Assembly: GCF_019285775.1 (NCBI RefSeq)
Contig: NZ_CP079105.1
Location: forward strand, 372,001-436,000
DNA from: Skermania piniformis
Lineage (GTDB): Bacteria; Actinomycetota; Actinomycetes; Mycobacteriales; Mycobacteriaceae
Direction: 5' to 3'
Length of the DNA: 64,000 nucleotides
Positions 30,166 through 37,723 of the stretch are shown here, piece by piece. A program made the position numbers and the translations under genes. The notes beneath the pieces were generated by a model, which saw only the letters and a list, made by a program, of their open reading frames with translations, ran no database searches and had not been told where the DNA came from. Positions within the stretch are counted from its first letter, which is position 1, and each line of letters opens with the position of its first letter.

Positions 30166-30710
30166 TACCTGTTCAGGGTCTTGGCCGAGTGTTTGCCGGT
30201 CGACTCACCCGGCGCCACGTCCCACTGTGCGGGATCGGACTTGCCCGTGGGCAGCACAGTTCGGGCCGCCTTCAGCGAGTCGATCGTCTTCTCCGGTGCC
30301 CGCAATCGGCGTACTCGCAGATAGCCGAGCAGCGCGAACACGCCGGTGATCACCACCATGATCAGGAAAACGATCAGGAACGCCAGCCAGCGCCAGACCC
30401 AGGTGTTGAGCAGCTCGGCGAGAAAGAAGAAGAAGAAAAAGGTGCTGAACAGCAGCACAGTGAGGGCGACGAGGAAAAAAACGCTGCCCTGCAGGCCTTT
30501 CTTGACCTCGTCGGTGACCTCGGCTTTGGCCAGTTCCACCTCGGCGCGGACCAGCGTGGACATCTGGGTGGTGGCGTCGCGGACCAGGCTGCCGATGCTT
30601 TCCTGGCCCGGAACCTGCACGTCGACGTCGGACAGCGGGATGCTGGCGATCGTCGCCTGGTCCGGCGCGGCGTGGCGGCCCTTTCCGTCCCGGCGGTTCG
30701 TGAAGCTCAC
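30165..30710 (-). CDS. phage-holin-like membrane protein (DUF1469-type, Rv3669)
   Basis: A 181-residue protein with two adjacent membrane helices, one containing a run of seven phenylalanines (STFFFFFFLAEL region), flanked by a cytoplasmic helix (TLVRAEVELAKAEVTDEVKK) typical of the actinobacterial holin-superfamily III proteins. A polar tail follows. The GTG at 30710 has AAGGG upstream. Such proteins are widespread in actinobacteria, are not phage-borne, and have unknown function. It is cotranscribed with ephE. Confidence 0.85.
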   Translation of the reverse strand: MSFTNRRDGKGRHAAPDQATIASIPLSDVDVQVPGQESIGSLVRDATTQMSTLVRAEVELAKAEVTDEVKKGLQGSVFFLVALTVLLFSTFFFFFFLAELLNTWVWRWLAFLIVFLIMVVITGVFALLGYLRVRRLRAPEKTIDSLKAARTVLPTGKSDPAQWDVAPGESTGKHSAKTLNR

Positions 30711-30735
30711 TGGTCAGCCCTTCTGCTGGCGTCGG

Positions 30736-31896
30736 TCACTGCCGTAACAGTAACGCCGAACCCAGCAGCGAGGCGATCAATGAGGTAGCCAAGACTGCGG
30801 CCGTGGCGACATCGGCTGCTTCGCCGGTGAGCGACAGCTCGACGATCAGCAGGCTGACCGTGAATCCGACGGCGCCGAGTACCGACAACGCGAACAGGTC
30901 GCGGTAGGCAAGCCCGGCCGGTCGCTGGCCCAGTCCGATTCGGATGGCGAGCCACGATACGCCGAAGATGCCCACGGTCTTGCCGATCAGCAGGCCGGCG
31001 GCCACAGCGAGCGCGATCCGGTCGGTGAACAATGCGTGCAGCATCGCGGCATCGATCGGTACGCCCGCGGCGAACAGCGCGAACAACGGAGCGCAGAACC
31101 CGGCCGACCATGGTTGCAGCCGATGTTCCAGCCGGATCGCCGGTGCTGCCGCCTCGCCCGGATCGGGACGCACTCGGGTGGCGAGGGCGAAAGCGACGCC
31201 GATCAGGGTCGGGTGGATCCCCGAGCGGTAGGTCGCGTACCACCCGAGCAGGGCCAATGGCAGGTAGATCAGGGTGCTGCGGATGCGGAATCGCTGCGCG
31301 ACCGCGTAAGCCACGACACAGCCGGCGGCCACCCCGAGCCACAGGGCCGACACCGCCGCGGTGAACAAGATCGCGACCAGCGTGATGGCCAACAGATCGT
31401 CGACTACGGCAAGGCTGAGCAGGAAGGCGCGCGCCCCGGTCGGCACGCGCGATCCACTCAGCGCCAGGACGGCCAAGGCGAAGGCGATGTCGGTGGCGAC
31501 CGGGATCGCCCAACCGCGATCCATCTGCGGCACGCCGGCGCCGACCGCGGCGGCGATCAGCGCTGGCACCACCACCCCGCCGCAGGCCGCGACGACGGGG
31601 AGCAGTGCTCGTTTGCGATCGGCCAGCTCGCCGACGACGAGCTCGCGTTTGAGTTCCAGGCCGGCGACGAAGAAGAACACGGTGAGCAGGCCGTCTTTCG
31701 TCCACTCGGCGACCGTGAGTTCGATATGCCAGCTGGGCAGATCGAGCGGTACGGACTCGGCGAGCTGGTGGTACCAGTCGCTCAGCGGCGAGTTGGCCAG
31801 GCCGAGTGCGACCGCTGCGGCGACCAACAGAAGCACTCCGCCCGCCGTTTCGGTGCGCAGGTAGCGCCCGAATTCGGGGAGTTGCGGTCGGGGCAC
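30736..31896 (-). CDS. nhaA: Na+/H+ antiporter NhaA
   Basis: A 386-residue NhaA with about 11-12 membrane segments. The transport aspartates are present: Asp136 in ATDIAFA and Asp166-Asp167 in VVDDLLAI, aligned with E. coli Asp133 and Asp163-164. It extrudes Na+ or Li+ in exchange for protons and helps pH homeostasis, a fitting neighbour for MarP. The GTG at 31896 is preceded by GGAGG about nine bases upstream. Two perfect 17-bp repeats lie 25 bases further upstream. Confidence 0.95.
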   Translation of the reverse strand: MPRPQLPEFGRYLRTETAGGVLLLVAAAVALGLANSPLSDWYHQLAESVPLDLPSWHIELTVAEWTKDGLLTVFFFVAGLELKRELVVGELADRKRALLPVVAACGGVVVPALIAAAVGAGVPQMDRGWAIPVATDIAFALAVLALSGSRVPTGARAFLLSLAVVDDLLAITLVAILFTAAVSALWLGVAAGCVVAYAVAQRFRIRSTLIYLPLALLGWYATYRSGIHPTLIGVAFALATRVRPDPGEAAAPAIRLEHRLQPWSAGFCAPLFALFAAGVPIDAAMLHALFTDRIALAVAAGLLIGKTVGIFGVSWLAIRIGLGQRPAGLAYRDLFALSVLGAVGFTVSLLIVELSLTGEAADVATAAVLATSLIASLLGSALLLRQ

Positions 31897-31920
31897 GGCC
31901 GGACCTCCGAGTTCTCCAAC

Positions 31921-31954
31921 GTGTTCCTACTACGAGCGTGTTCCTACTACGAGC
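31921..31954. repeat. perfect 17-bp tandem repeat upstream of nhaA
   Basis: GTGTTCCTACTACGAGC occurs at 31921-31937 and again at 31938-31954 with no mismatch. It occupies the promoter region of nhaA, 25 bases before its start. The rest of the 31897-32162 gap shows no gene; 32151-32156 is the TAGCGT box of the next plus-strand gene. Confidence 0.95.
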
Positions 31955-32162
31955 AAGGGAAAGCAGTACCAGTCTTCACCGTGCGCCCATCCGGCCGACG
32001 TCGGCATGCGCTGCGGTAGCAGCGCCCGGCCGCGGCGCGACGCGGCTCGTCGTGCGCGACTCGCCGACAAAGCAGTCTGATAGTCGAGTGAATTGGCTAA
32101 TTACGAGTAAACATGCGGTCAATGGGCCCGGAACATGGCGAAAGGTCCGGTAGCGTGAGGCC

Positions 32163-32930
32163 GTGACTCGATCCGATCCGCGCACCTGGCCGATGCCCCA
32201 GTTGCTCGCACATCGCTCGTGGGTGCGGCGACAGCAGCCGTTTCCCCATGTCGTGGCCGAGGATGTCTTCACGCCCACCTTCTATCGGGCCCTGGCCGAG
32301 CACTACCGACGGATCTCGACCTACGAATTCCGGGCCACCATGGCCGGCTACGACGCGACCGCTGCCCGGATCCGCGATCACCTGGATGGTCCGCTGGCCG
32401 TATTCGCGACCCGGGAGTGGCACGACCTGATCGCCGGTGTCGCAGGAGTGCAGGCGACCGGCGATGTGACTGCGGCGCTGCATCATCACGAGCCCGGTGG
32501 GGAGCCGGGTTGGCCGCACAACGACCTGAATCCGGGCTGGTTCGGCGGACCTGAACCCGAGTCGGACGAGATCAGGTTGGAAGGGGTGGACGGGGTCGAC
32601 TATTACCGGGGTGATCGGCCGACCGGGGTAACCGCACGAGAAACGGTCCGTGCTGTTTCGGTCATGTTCTACTTGGCGAATCCGCCGTGGTCACCGGGTG
32701 ACGGCGGCGAGACCGGTCTGTATCCGAGCTTCGACGAGGGAGTTCAGGGGACCGGCCGACTGGTTCCGCCGGTGAACAATTCCCTGGTCATGTTCGAGTG
32801 CACTCCGTTCACCTGGCACAGTTACGCTGGCCGCTCACGCAATCCGCGCAACTGCGTGGTTATGTGGTTACACCGGCCGAAGCACGATGCCATCGAGCGA
32901 TGGGGAGAGGCGAGCATTGCCAACTGGTGA
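32163..32930 (+). CDS. 2-oxoglutarate/Fe(II)-dependent oxygenase-like protein
   Basis: A 255-residue protein with the 2-His-1-carboxylate triad His119-x-Asp121 (GWPHNDLNPGW) and His219 (PFTWHSYAG), plus Arg229 in the expected 2-oxoglutarate-binding position, all within a cupin-like barrel pattern. Members hydroxylate amino acids, sugars or lipids. TAGCGT plus six bases precedes GTG 32163 (leaderless). It overlaps the SDR gene downstream, so the two are likely to act in one modification pathway; the substrate is unknown. Confidence 0.75.
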   Translation: MTRSDPRTWPMPQLLAHRSWVRRQQPFPHVVAEDVFTPTFYRALAEHYRRISTYEFRATMAGYDATAARIRDHLDGPLAVFATREWHDLIAGVAGVQATGDVTAALHHHEPGGEPGWPHNDLNPGWFGGPEPESDEIRLEGVDGVDYYRGDRPTGVTARETVRAVSVMFYLANPPWSPGDGGETGLYPSFDEGVQGTGRLVPPVNNSLVMFECTPFTWHSYAGRSRNPRNCVVMWLHRPKHDAIERWGEASIANW

Positions 32931-33633
32931 CCGTCGGGTGTGCTTGCTGACCGGTGCTGCGGGTGTGCTCGGCAGCGAATTCTGTCGCCGGTACGCGGGC
33001 GAGTACGACATCGTTGCGGTGTGCCGCACCCGGGCGCCGGTCGTGCCGTCCCAGCTGGAAACCTACGTCGATCCGCTGGACCCGGCGGACCAGGAGGCTG
33101 CGTCGGTGTACACGGTGTTCGCCGATCTGCGTGAGCAGGCGGCCGTGGACCGGCTGGTCGAGGTCGCGTTGGCCCGGTTCGGCCGGGTAGACCTGCTGGT
33201 GAACGCTGCGGCCTATACCAAGCCGTACTCGCAGACCATGGTCGACGGCGACGCCGCCTTGATCAATCTCGACGAGCACCTACGGACCAACGTCGTGGCG
33301 CCGATGCGGCTTGCGACGACGCTCGCACACCAGTTCTGGATGCATCGGGCGGCGGACAACCTGGCCGACAACCGCAACATCGTCAATATCTCGGCCACGG
33401 CGGGTTCGACCGTGTATCCGTTCCAGGGGCAGGCCGGTTACGCGGCGTCCAAGGCGGCGCTGAATGCGCTCACCGGGCATATGGCGGCCGAGTTTCGCTC
33501 GTTCGGGGTACGGGTGAATACCGTTGTGCCGAATGCATTTCCCGGCGCGATAAGCACCGGTCGGGTTACCGATGCGATCATCCAGTTCGATCGGGGCAAG
33601 GCGACCGGGTCGGCGATCGTGCTGGACAAGTAG
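32917..33633 (+). CDS. short-chain dehydrogenase/reductase coupled to the oxygenase
   Basis: An SDR of about 238 residues with the cofactor motif LLTGAAGVLGS, NAAAY in place of NNAG, ISATAGS and the catalytic GYAASKAAL. The start is uncertain: TTG at 32917 has GGAGAGG six bases upstream and overlaps the oxygenase gene by 14 bases; GTG at 32938 is an alternative. The C-terminus ends shortly after the substrate loop, with GSAIVLDK as in nucleotide-sugar or polyketide-type SDRs. It probably oxidises or reduces the oxygenase product. Confidence 0.8.
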   Translation: MPTGDRRVCLLTGAAGVLGSEFCRRYAGEYDIVAVCRTRAPVVPSQLETYVDPLDPADQEAASVYTVFADLREQAAVDRLVEVALARFGRVDLLVNAAAYTKPYSQTMVDGDAALINLDEHLRTNVVAPMRLATTLAHQFWMHRAADNLADNRNIVNISATAGSTVYPFQGQAGYAASKAALNALTGHMAAEFRSFGVRVNTVVPNAFPGAISTGRVTDAIIQFDRGKATGSAIVLDK

Positions 33634-33647
33634 CGCGGCTGTCGTCG

Positions 33648-34391
33648 ATGACCAACGTTGATCCGCTGGGGCCGCTCGTCGCGTGGCCCGGTGTTCGTGC
33701 CGCAGCCGACGAGGCGCGCGACGCGCTGACCCAACTGCACCGACACCCGGCGAACCGGCGTGGTTGGTCGACGAATGCGATGGCGGCGTCGGTGCGTGCG
33801 GCCAGGTCGTCGGCGGCGTTGGACGACGGCGCCATCGAGCTGCCGGCAGACGGGCTGATCGTGGACCCGGTGCTGGCCGGCGCGCTCCGGGTCGGTCAGG
33901 CCTTGACCGCCGAATCGCTGGCCGCCATGGTGGGGGTGTGGCAGCGGGCGCCGCTGCAGGCGCTGGCCAAGCTGCACTTGTTGGCCGCGGCCGACCTCGC
34001 CCCGGCCGACCGCCTGGGGCGTCCGGGTGGTTATGCCGGTCCGCGGCTGGATCTGCTCGCCCAGGTTGTCCTCGGTTCGTCGGCACCCGCGCCGGTACTT
34101 GCTGCGGTCGTCCACGGCGAGTTGCTGGCGCTACGGCCGTTCGGTTCGGCGGACGGCGTCGTTGCTCGGGCGGCGGCGCGGTTGGTGTCGGTGGCCAGTG
34201 GTCTCGATCCGCACAGCCTCGGCGTCCCGGAGGTGAGCTGGTTGCGTCGGCGACCGGATTACCGCGCTGCCGCGGACGGGTTTGCCTCCGGGCGGCCGGA
34301 CGCGGTCGCCGCGTGGGTGATCGCCTGCTGCGCTGCCTTCGCGGCCGGTGCGCGCGAGGGCGCGTCGATCGCCGACGCGGCGGCAAAATGA
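33648..34391 (+). CDS. Fic-like protein with degenerate catalytic motif
   Basis: A 247-residue helical protein. Residues 163-174 read RPFGSADGVVAR in the context VVHGELLALRPFG...AAARLV, which lines up with the Fic motif HPFx(D/E)GNGRxxR. The His becomes Arg and GNGR becomes GVVAR, so AMP-transfer as known should be lost. An upstream SSAALDDGAIE resembles the Fic N-terminal segment. Homologues next to ssd occur in other actinobacteria without assigned function. No clear ribosome site is seen. A pseudo-enzyme or a different activity is inferred. Confidence 0.6.
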   Translation: MTNVDPLGPLVAWPGVRAAADEARDALTQLHRHPANRRGWSTNAMAASVRAARSSAALDDGAIELPADGLIVDPVLAGALRVGQALTAESLAAMVGVWQRAPLQALAKLHLLAAADLAPADRLGRPGGYAGPRLDLLAQVVLGSSAPAPVLAAVVHGELLALRPFGSADGVVARAAARLVSVASGLDPHSLGVPEVSWLRRRPDYRAAADGFASGRPDAVAAWVIACCAAFAAGAREGASIADAAAK

Positions 34392-35116
34392 TCGCGATAG
34401 TTCCGAATTGTCGACCGATCCGGCGATGTGCGATCCGGGGTGAATTCGACCGAAGTGATCGACAGGATTCGATAATCCGAGAGATATCGGGCTTCGAACA
34501 TAAAATGGGCGGCGCTGCCGATGTACTCGGCTTCGCCGCCCACTAACACGGATGACCCGGCTACCAAGCGTGCACGATGGGTTGCGTGGGCGGCCTCGGC
34601 GTTGCCCGAACGATCCGAGAACAGCTGCCTCTGCTGGAGCTGAGGAGCAATCTCGCGACGTCGAACTTCGCAGGCCCGCAACACTTTGCCTTGAGTAGGC
34701 CCTGCTTCGCGTGGGTACCTGACATCCGTGCTGGGAAACTCGTTCGGGAGAGCGAACCTTCTCTTCCGGCTCGATCTTGGCCTTTCGAGCTTCCGTAGGT
34801 TTATTTCTACTCCGTGATCGGCGTCACAGCAAGGCTTGAAATCGGAAAAAATGTTTGTTCGTCGAGTTCGAGTCGAGGGTGGGGATTCGGGTCGGCCACG
34901 TCCGTGCGGACGAATTCCGGCGCGGCGATCGTTCTCGTCGAGTTCGGTGATCGGGCCGAATCGTGGTCGGTGATCGGCGTCGGTATCGCATCCCGAGCGC
35001 ATCGTCGAGACCGTCCGGTTTTGTAACTTCAGGGTCGGTGGTCTGCCCGCTTGCCGGTTCGGACCTGGGGAAACCCGTTGCAAAGTTGAGCTTGCAATCA
35101 GCGGGTGCTGCGGGTG
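34392..35116. other. non-coding stretch between the Fic-like gene and the 6C RNA
   Basis: No frame on either strand has coding character; long open frames are arginine/proline shadows. It contains a stable hairpin at 34507-34541, short A/T-rich patches near 34800 and 34850, and repeated GTGATCGG words near 34815, 34947 and 34972. In mycobacteria a HAD-type phosphatase gene (Rv3661) lies here; no trace of its DxDxT motif is visible. Confidence 0.6.
34507..34541 (-). terminator. hairpin with U-rich tail on the minus strand
   Basis: GGGCGGCG (34507-34514) pairs with CGCCGCCC (34534-34541), and inner GCCGA/TCGGC extends it. On the minus strand it is followed by ATTTTATGTT, a good intrinsic-terminator tail; on the plus strand no T run follows. 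This suggests a minus-strand transcript ending inside the non-coding region, or a simple barrier for antisense transcription. Confidence 0.5.
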
Positions 35117-35122
35117 TAGTAT
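35117..35122 (+). promoter_or_regulatory. -10 box of the 6C RNA promoter
   Basis: TAGTAT lies about eight bases before the predicted RNA start near 35130. TTGCAA lies 19 bases upstream (35092-35097), a loosely spaced -35 candidate. Confidence 0.55.
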
Positions 35123-35129
35123 GGCAATC

Positions 35130-35225
35130 ACCTGGACCTGGTCCAGGCGCGTTCAGTCCGACCCCCCGGGGCTGAACCCGACGGCCCCAGCCTCCTCCCC
35201 CCCTGGCTGGGGCCGTCCTCTATTT
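35130..35225 (+). ncRNA. 6C small RNA (B11/6C family)
   Basis: Three stems occur in order: CCTGGAC/GTCCAGG (35131-35147); GTTCAG/CTGAAC (35151-35177) with six consecutive C in the loop; and a perfect 13-bp GACGGCCCCAGCC/GGCTGGGGCCGTC (35180-35217) with seven consecutive C in the loop, followed by CTCTATTT. Two hairpins with at least six C in each loop define the actinobacterial 6C RNA. In M. tuberculosis the 6C RNA (B11) lies beside ssd on the same strand, exactly as here. Its C-rich loops are thought to pair with G-rich ribosome sites of target mRNAs. The third stem doubles as terminator. Confidence 0.88.
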
Positions 35226-35260
35226 CGGGCGGGCCGCGGGGTTTTCGGGCGGGCAGCAGC

Positions 35261-35288
35261 ACCACTGCAGTTGCCTTATTGCAGTGGT
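35261..35288. terminator. hairpin between 6C RNA and ssd
   Basis: ACCACTGCA (35261-35269) and TGCAGTGGT (35280-35288) form a perfect 9-bp stem with a 10-base loop. It could be a second terminator for the 6C RNA or a leader structure of ssd. Confidence 0.45.
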
Positions 35289-35337
35289 ACGACCGCAGCG
35301 GTGGTTTCGACGCTCCGAGACGACCGTACCGGAAATG

Positions 35338-35364
35338 TTGTCCACAGCCGGCTATCTGTCCACA
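35338..35364 (+). promoter_or_regulatory. two DnaA-box-like sites upstream of ssd
   Basis: TTGTCCACA at 35338-35346 is an exact match to the actinobacterial DnaA box, and CTGTCCACA at 35356-35364 differs by one base. They are in direct orientation with an 18-bp spacing between starts, 54 bases before the ssd ATG. DnaA could control ssd, or titrate here. Confidence 0.5.
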
Positions 35365-35417
35365 GATCAGGTGCTCGCGGCGCGTCGCCGGACTGCTGGG
35401 CGGTCACGCTGTTCGAC

Positions 35418-36554
35418 ATGAAATCCACCGAGGAAGCGGGCGCCGGCGACCGACCGACGACCACCGGCCGGCCGGAGTCGGCTGCGCTGCTCCTGGTCCG
35501 CGACGCCGGCCTGCGTGACGAAGTGCGTCGAGTGGCGGCTGCGGCCGATTGCGGGTTGATCGAGCCGGCCGAACCGGTCGGTCGGCAGGCTTGGTCGGCT
35601 ACTCCGCTGGTGGTGTTGGACCGTGCAGCCGCATTGGCCAGTGTCCAAGCCGGATTGGCCCGCCGGCCGGGCGTGCTTCTGGTCGGTCCGACTGCGCCCG
35701 TCATGGCCGATTGGCAGGCGGCAACCGCGGTGGGCGCCGAGCGGGTGATCGGGTTGCCCGAGGGATCCGCCGAGCTGGTCGCGGTCCTCGGTGAGCGTCC
35801 GCAGTCGGGTGGCCGCGACGGCGCGGTGGTGGCGGTCCTCGGCGGCTGTGGCGGGGCGGGCGCGTCCGTGTTCGCCGCGGCGTTGGCCCTGACCGCACAG
35901 TCCACCGGGTTTCGGCCGGACGTGCTGCTGATCGACGGCGATCCGCGCGGTGGCGGACTCGATCTGGTGCTCGGCATCGAGGACCGGCCGGGCTTGCGTT
36001 GGCCCGGCTTGGTGATCGAGGCGGGCCGGGTGTCGGCGGGCGCGCTCCACGACGCGTTGCCGTCTGCTGGAGCCGGCCTGCATGTGTTGTCCGGCGAGCG
36101 CGGCAGCACGGCCGGCGGCCCGCCGACAGCCGGTGTCCGCGCGGTGTTGGCGGCCGGTCGTGCCGCCGGCGACCTGGTGATATGCGACGTCGGCCGGGCC
36201 GGCGGACCGGCAGATCCGCTTTTCCTCGAGTCGGCCGACCTGGTCGTCCTCGTCGTACCCGCGGAGCTGCGCGCCTGCGCCGCGGCCGAGTCGATGACAG
36301 CGACAGTGGCTGCGCACAATCCGAACCAGGGCCTGGTCGTACGTGGTCCGGCGCCCGGCGGGCTGCGCGATACCGATGTCGCGCGCACGCTGGATCTGCC
36401 GCTGCTGGCCAGTATGCGACCGCAGCCGCGGCTGGCGCAGGGGCTGGAACGCCATGGGCTCAGGTTGCGTCGGCGCAGCCCGCTCCGCGGTGCCGCCGAT
36501 GCCGTGCTCGACGTACTCGCCGAGCGCCCGGTAGCCCGGGGGAGAGTGGCATGA
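35418..36554 (+). CDS. ssd: septum-site determining protein Ssd (CpaE-like)
   Basis: A 378-residue MinD/CpaE-related protein. After a receiver-like N-terminal half, the ATPase half starts VVAVLGGCGGAGASVFAAAL, a Walker A whose usual lysines are replaced, then LLIDGDPRGGGLDLVLG and ICDVGRAGG. M. tuberculosis Ssd (Rv3660c) has the same change and affects septation. The product probably locates the Tad machine or septum. ATG at 35418 lacks a clear ribosome site. The stop overlaps tadA (ATGA). It heads the tad operon. Confidence 0.92.
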   Translation: MKSTEEAGAGDRPTTTGRPESAALLLVRDAGLRDEVRRVAAAADCGLIEPAEPVGRQAWSATPLVVLDRAAALASVQAGLARRPGVLLVGPTAPVMADWQAATAVGAERVIGLPEGSAELVAVLGERPQSGGRDGAVVAVLGGCGGAGASVFAAALALTAQSTGFRPDVLLIDGDPRGGGLDLVLGIEDRPGLRWPGLVIEAGRVSAGALHDALPSAGAGLHVLSGERGSTAGGPPTAGVRAVLAAGRAAGDLVICDVGRAGGPADPLFLESADLVVLVVPAELRACAAAESMTATVAAHNPNQGLVVRGPAPGGLRDTDVARTLDLPLLASMRPQPRLAQGLERHGLRLRRRSPLRGAADAVLDVLAERPVARGRVA

Positions 36555-37723
36555 CTCCGGTGGTCACCCCCGACCTGCTCGACCGGGTCCGCGACCGGCT
36601 GGCCCGGTCGTCCGATCTGCCGACGCCCGCGCGGGTCGCGGCGGCCATCCGCGCGGAATCCGGGACCGTGCTCGGCGATGCCGACCTGCTCGACGCCCTT
36701 CGGCTGCTGCAAACCGAGCTGACCGGCACCGGGCCGTTGGAGCCGCTGCTGGCCGATCCGCAGGTGGCCGACGTTCTGGTCACCGGACCGCGTGCCGTCT
36801 GGGTGGACCGGGGTCGCGGTCTGGAGCGAACCCCGGTCGGCTTTCCGGACGAGGCCGCGGTGCGCCGGTTGGCCCAGCGGCTCGCGTTGGCTGCCGGACG
36901 GCGACTCGACGACGCTCAGCCGTGGGTGGATGGCCAGTTGCCCGGTCCCGGCGACTCGTTCGCGATCCGGCTGCACGCGGTGCTGGCGCCGATCGCGCAC
37001 GGTGGTACCTGCCTGTCGTTGCGCGTGCTACGCCCGGCCACCCACGATCTCGCGGCGCTGGTGCGGACCGGTGCGATCGGTGCCGAGGCAGCCCGGTTGC
37101 TCGACCGAATCGTCGCGGCGCGATTGGCGTTCTTGGTGGTCGGCAGCACCGGCGCCGGCAAAACGACGCTGCTGGCGGGTTTGCTCGGCCGAGTCGATCC
37201 GGCAGAGCGAATCATCTGCGTCGAGGACGCTGCCGAACTCGCGCCGCAGCATCCGCATGTGGTCCGTCTGATCGCTCGGCCGGCCAACGTCGAGGGCGTC
37301 GGCACGGTGTCGGTGCGCGATCTGGTTCGGCAAGCGTTGCGCATGCGACCGGACCGGATCGTGATCGGGGAGGTGCGTGGCCCGGAGGTCGTGGATCTGC
37401 TCACCGCGCTGAACACCGGCCATGACGGGGGTGCGGGCACCGTGCATGCCAACTCGCCGCACGAGGTGGCCGCGCGGCTGGAAGCGCTTGCCGCCCTCGG
37501 CGGAATGGATCGCGCGGCGCTGCACAGCCAGCTGGCGGCGGCCGTGCAGGTGGTGCTGCACGTGCACCGGCGACCGGACGGATCCCGAGCGCTCCGCGAG
37601 ATCGGTGTCCTGACCCGGTCCGGATCCGGCACGGTCGAGATCGTGCCGGGCTGGCGCGCCGACGGCGGGCCGGTGCCGGCGGCGGGCAGGTTGGTCGAGC
37701 TTCTCGCCCGGGCGGACCGATGA
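36551..37723 (+). CDS. tadA: TadA-type secretion ATPase
   Basis: A 390-residue type II/IV secretion ATPase that powers Flp pilus assembly. It has an N-terminal domain with GTGPLEPLLADPQVADVLV, Walker A GSTGAGKTT (198-206), the Asp box EDAAELAPQHPHVV, Walker B RMRPDRIVIGEVRGPEV and the histidine box TGHDGGAGTVHANSP. It corresponds to Rv3659c (helicase/secretion neighbourhood ATPase). It overlaps ssd and tadB by four bases each. Confidence 0.95.
   Translation: MTPVVTPDLLDRVRDRLARSSDLPTPARVAAAIRAESGTVLGDADLLDALRLLQTELTGTGPLEPLLADPQVADVLVTGPRAVWVDRGRGLERTPVGFPDEAAVRRLAQRLALAAGRRLDDAQPWVDGQLPGPGDSFAIRLHAVLAPIAHGGTCLSLRVLRPATHDLAALVRTGAIGAEAARLLDRIVAARLAFLVVGSTGAGKTTLLAGLLGRVDPAERIICVEDAAELAPQHPHVVRLIARPANVEGVGTVSVRDLVRQALRMRPDRIVIGEVRGPEVVDLLTALNTGHDGGAGTVHANSPHEVAARLEALAALGGMDRAALHSQLAAAVQVVLHVHRRPDGSRALREIGVLTRSGSGTVEIVPGWRADGGPVPAAGRLVELLARADR

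Noticed and set aside
34259-35131. 290-codon minus-strand frame across the non-coding region
   Set aside because: Arg/Pro-rich, no motif, overlaps the Fic-like gene antisense and passes through a terminator hairpin; no HAD phosphatase signature is found.
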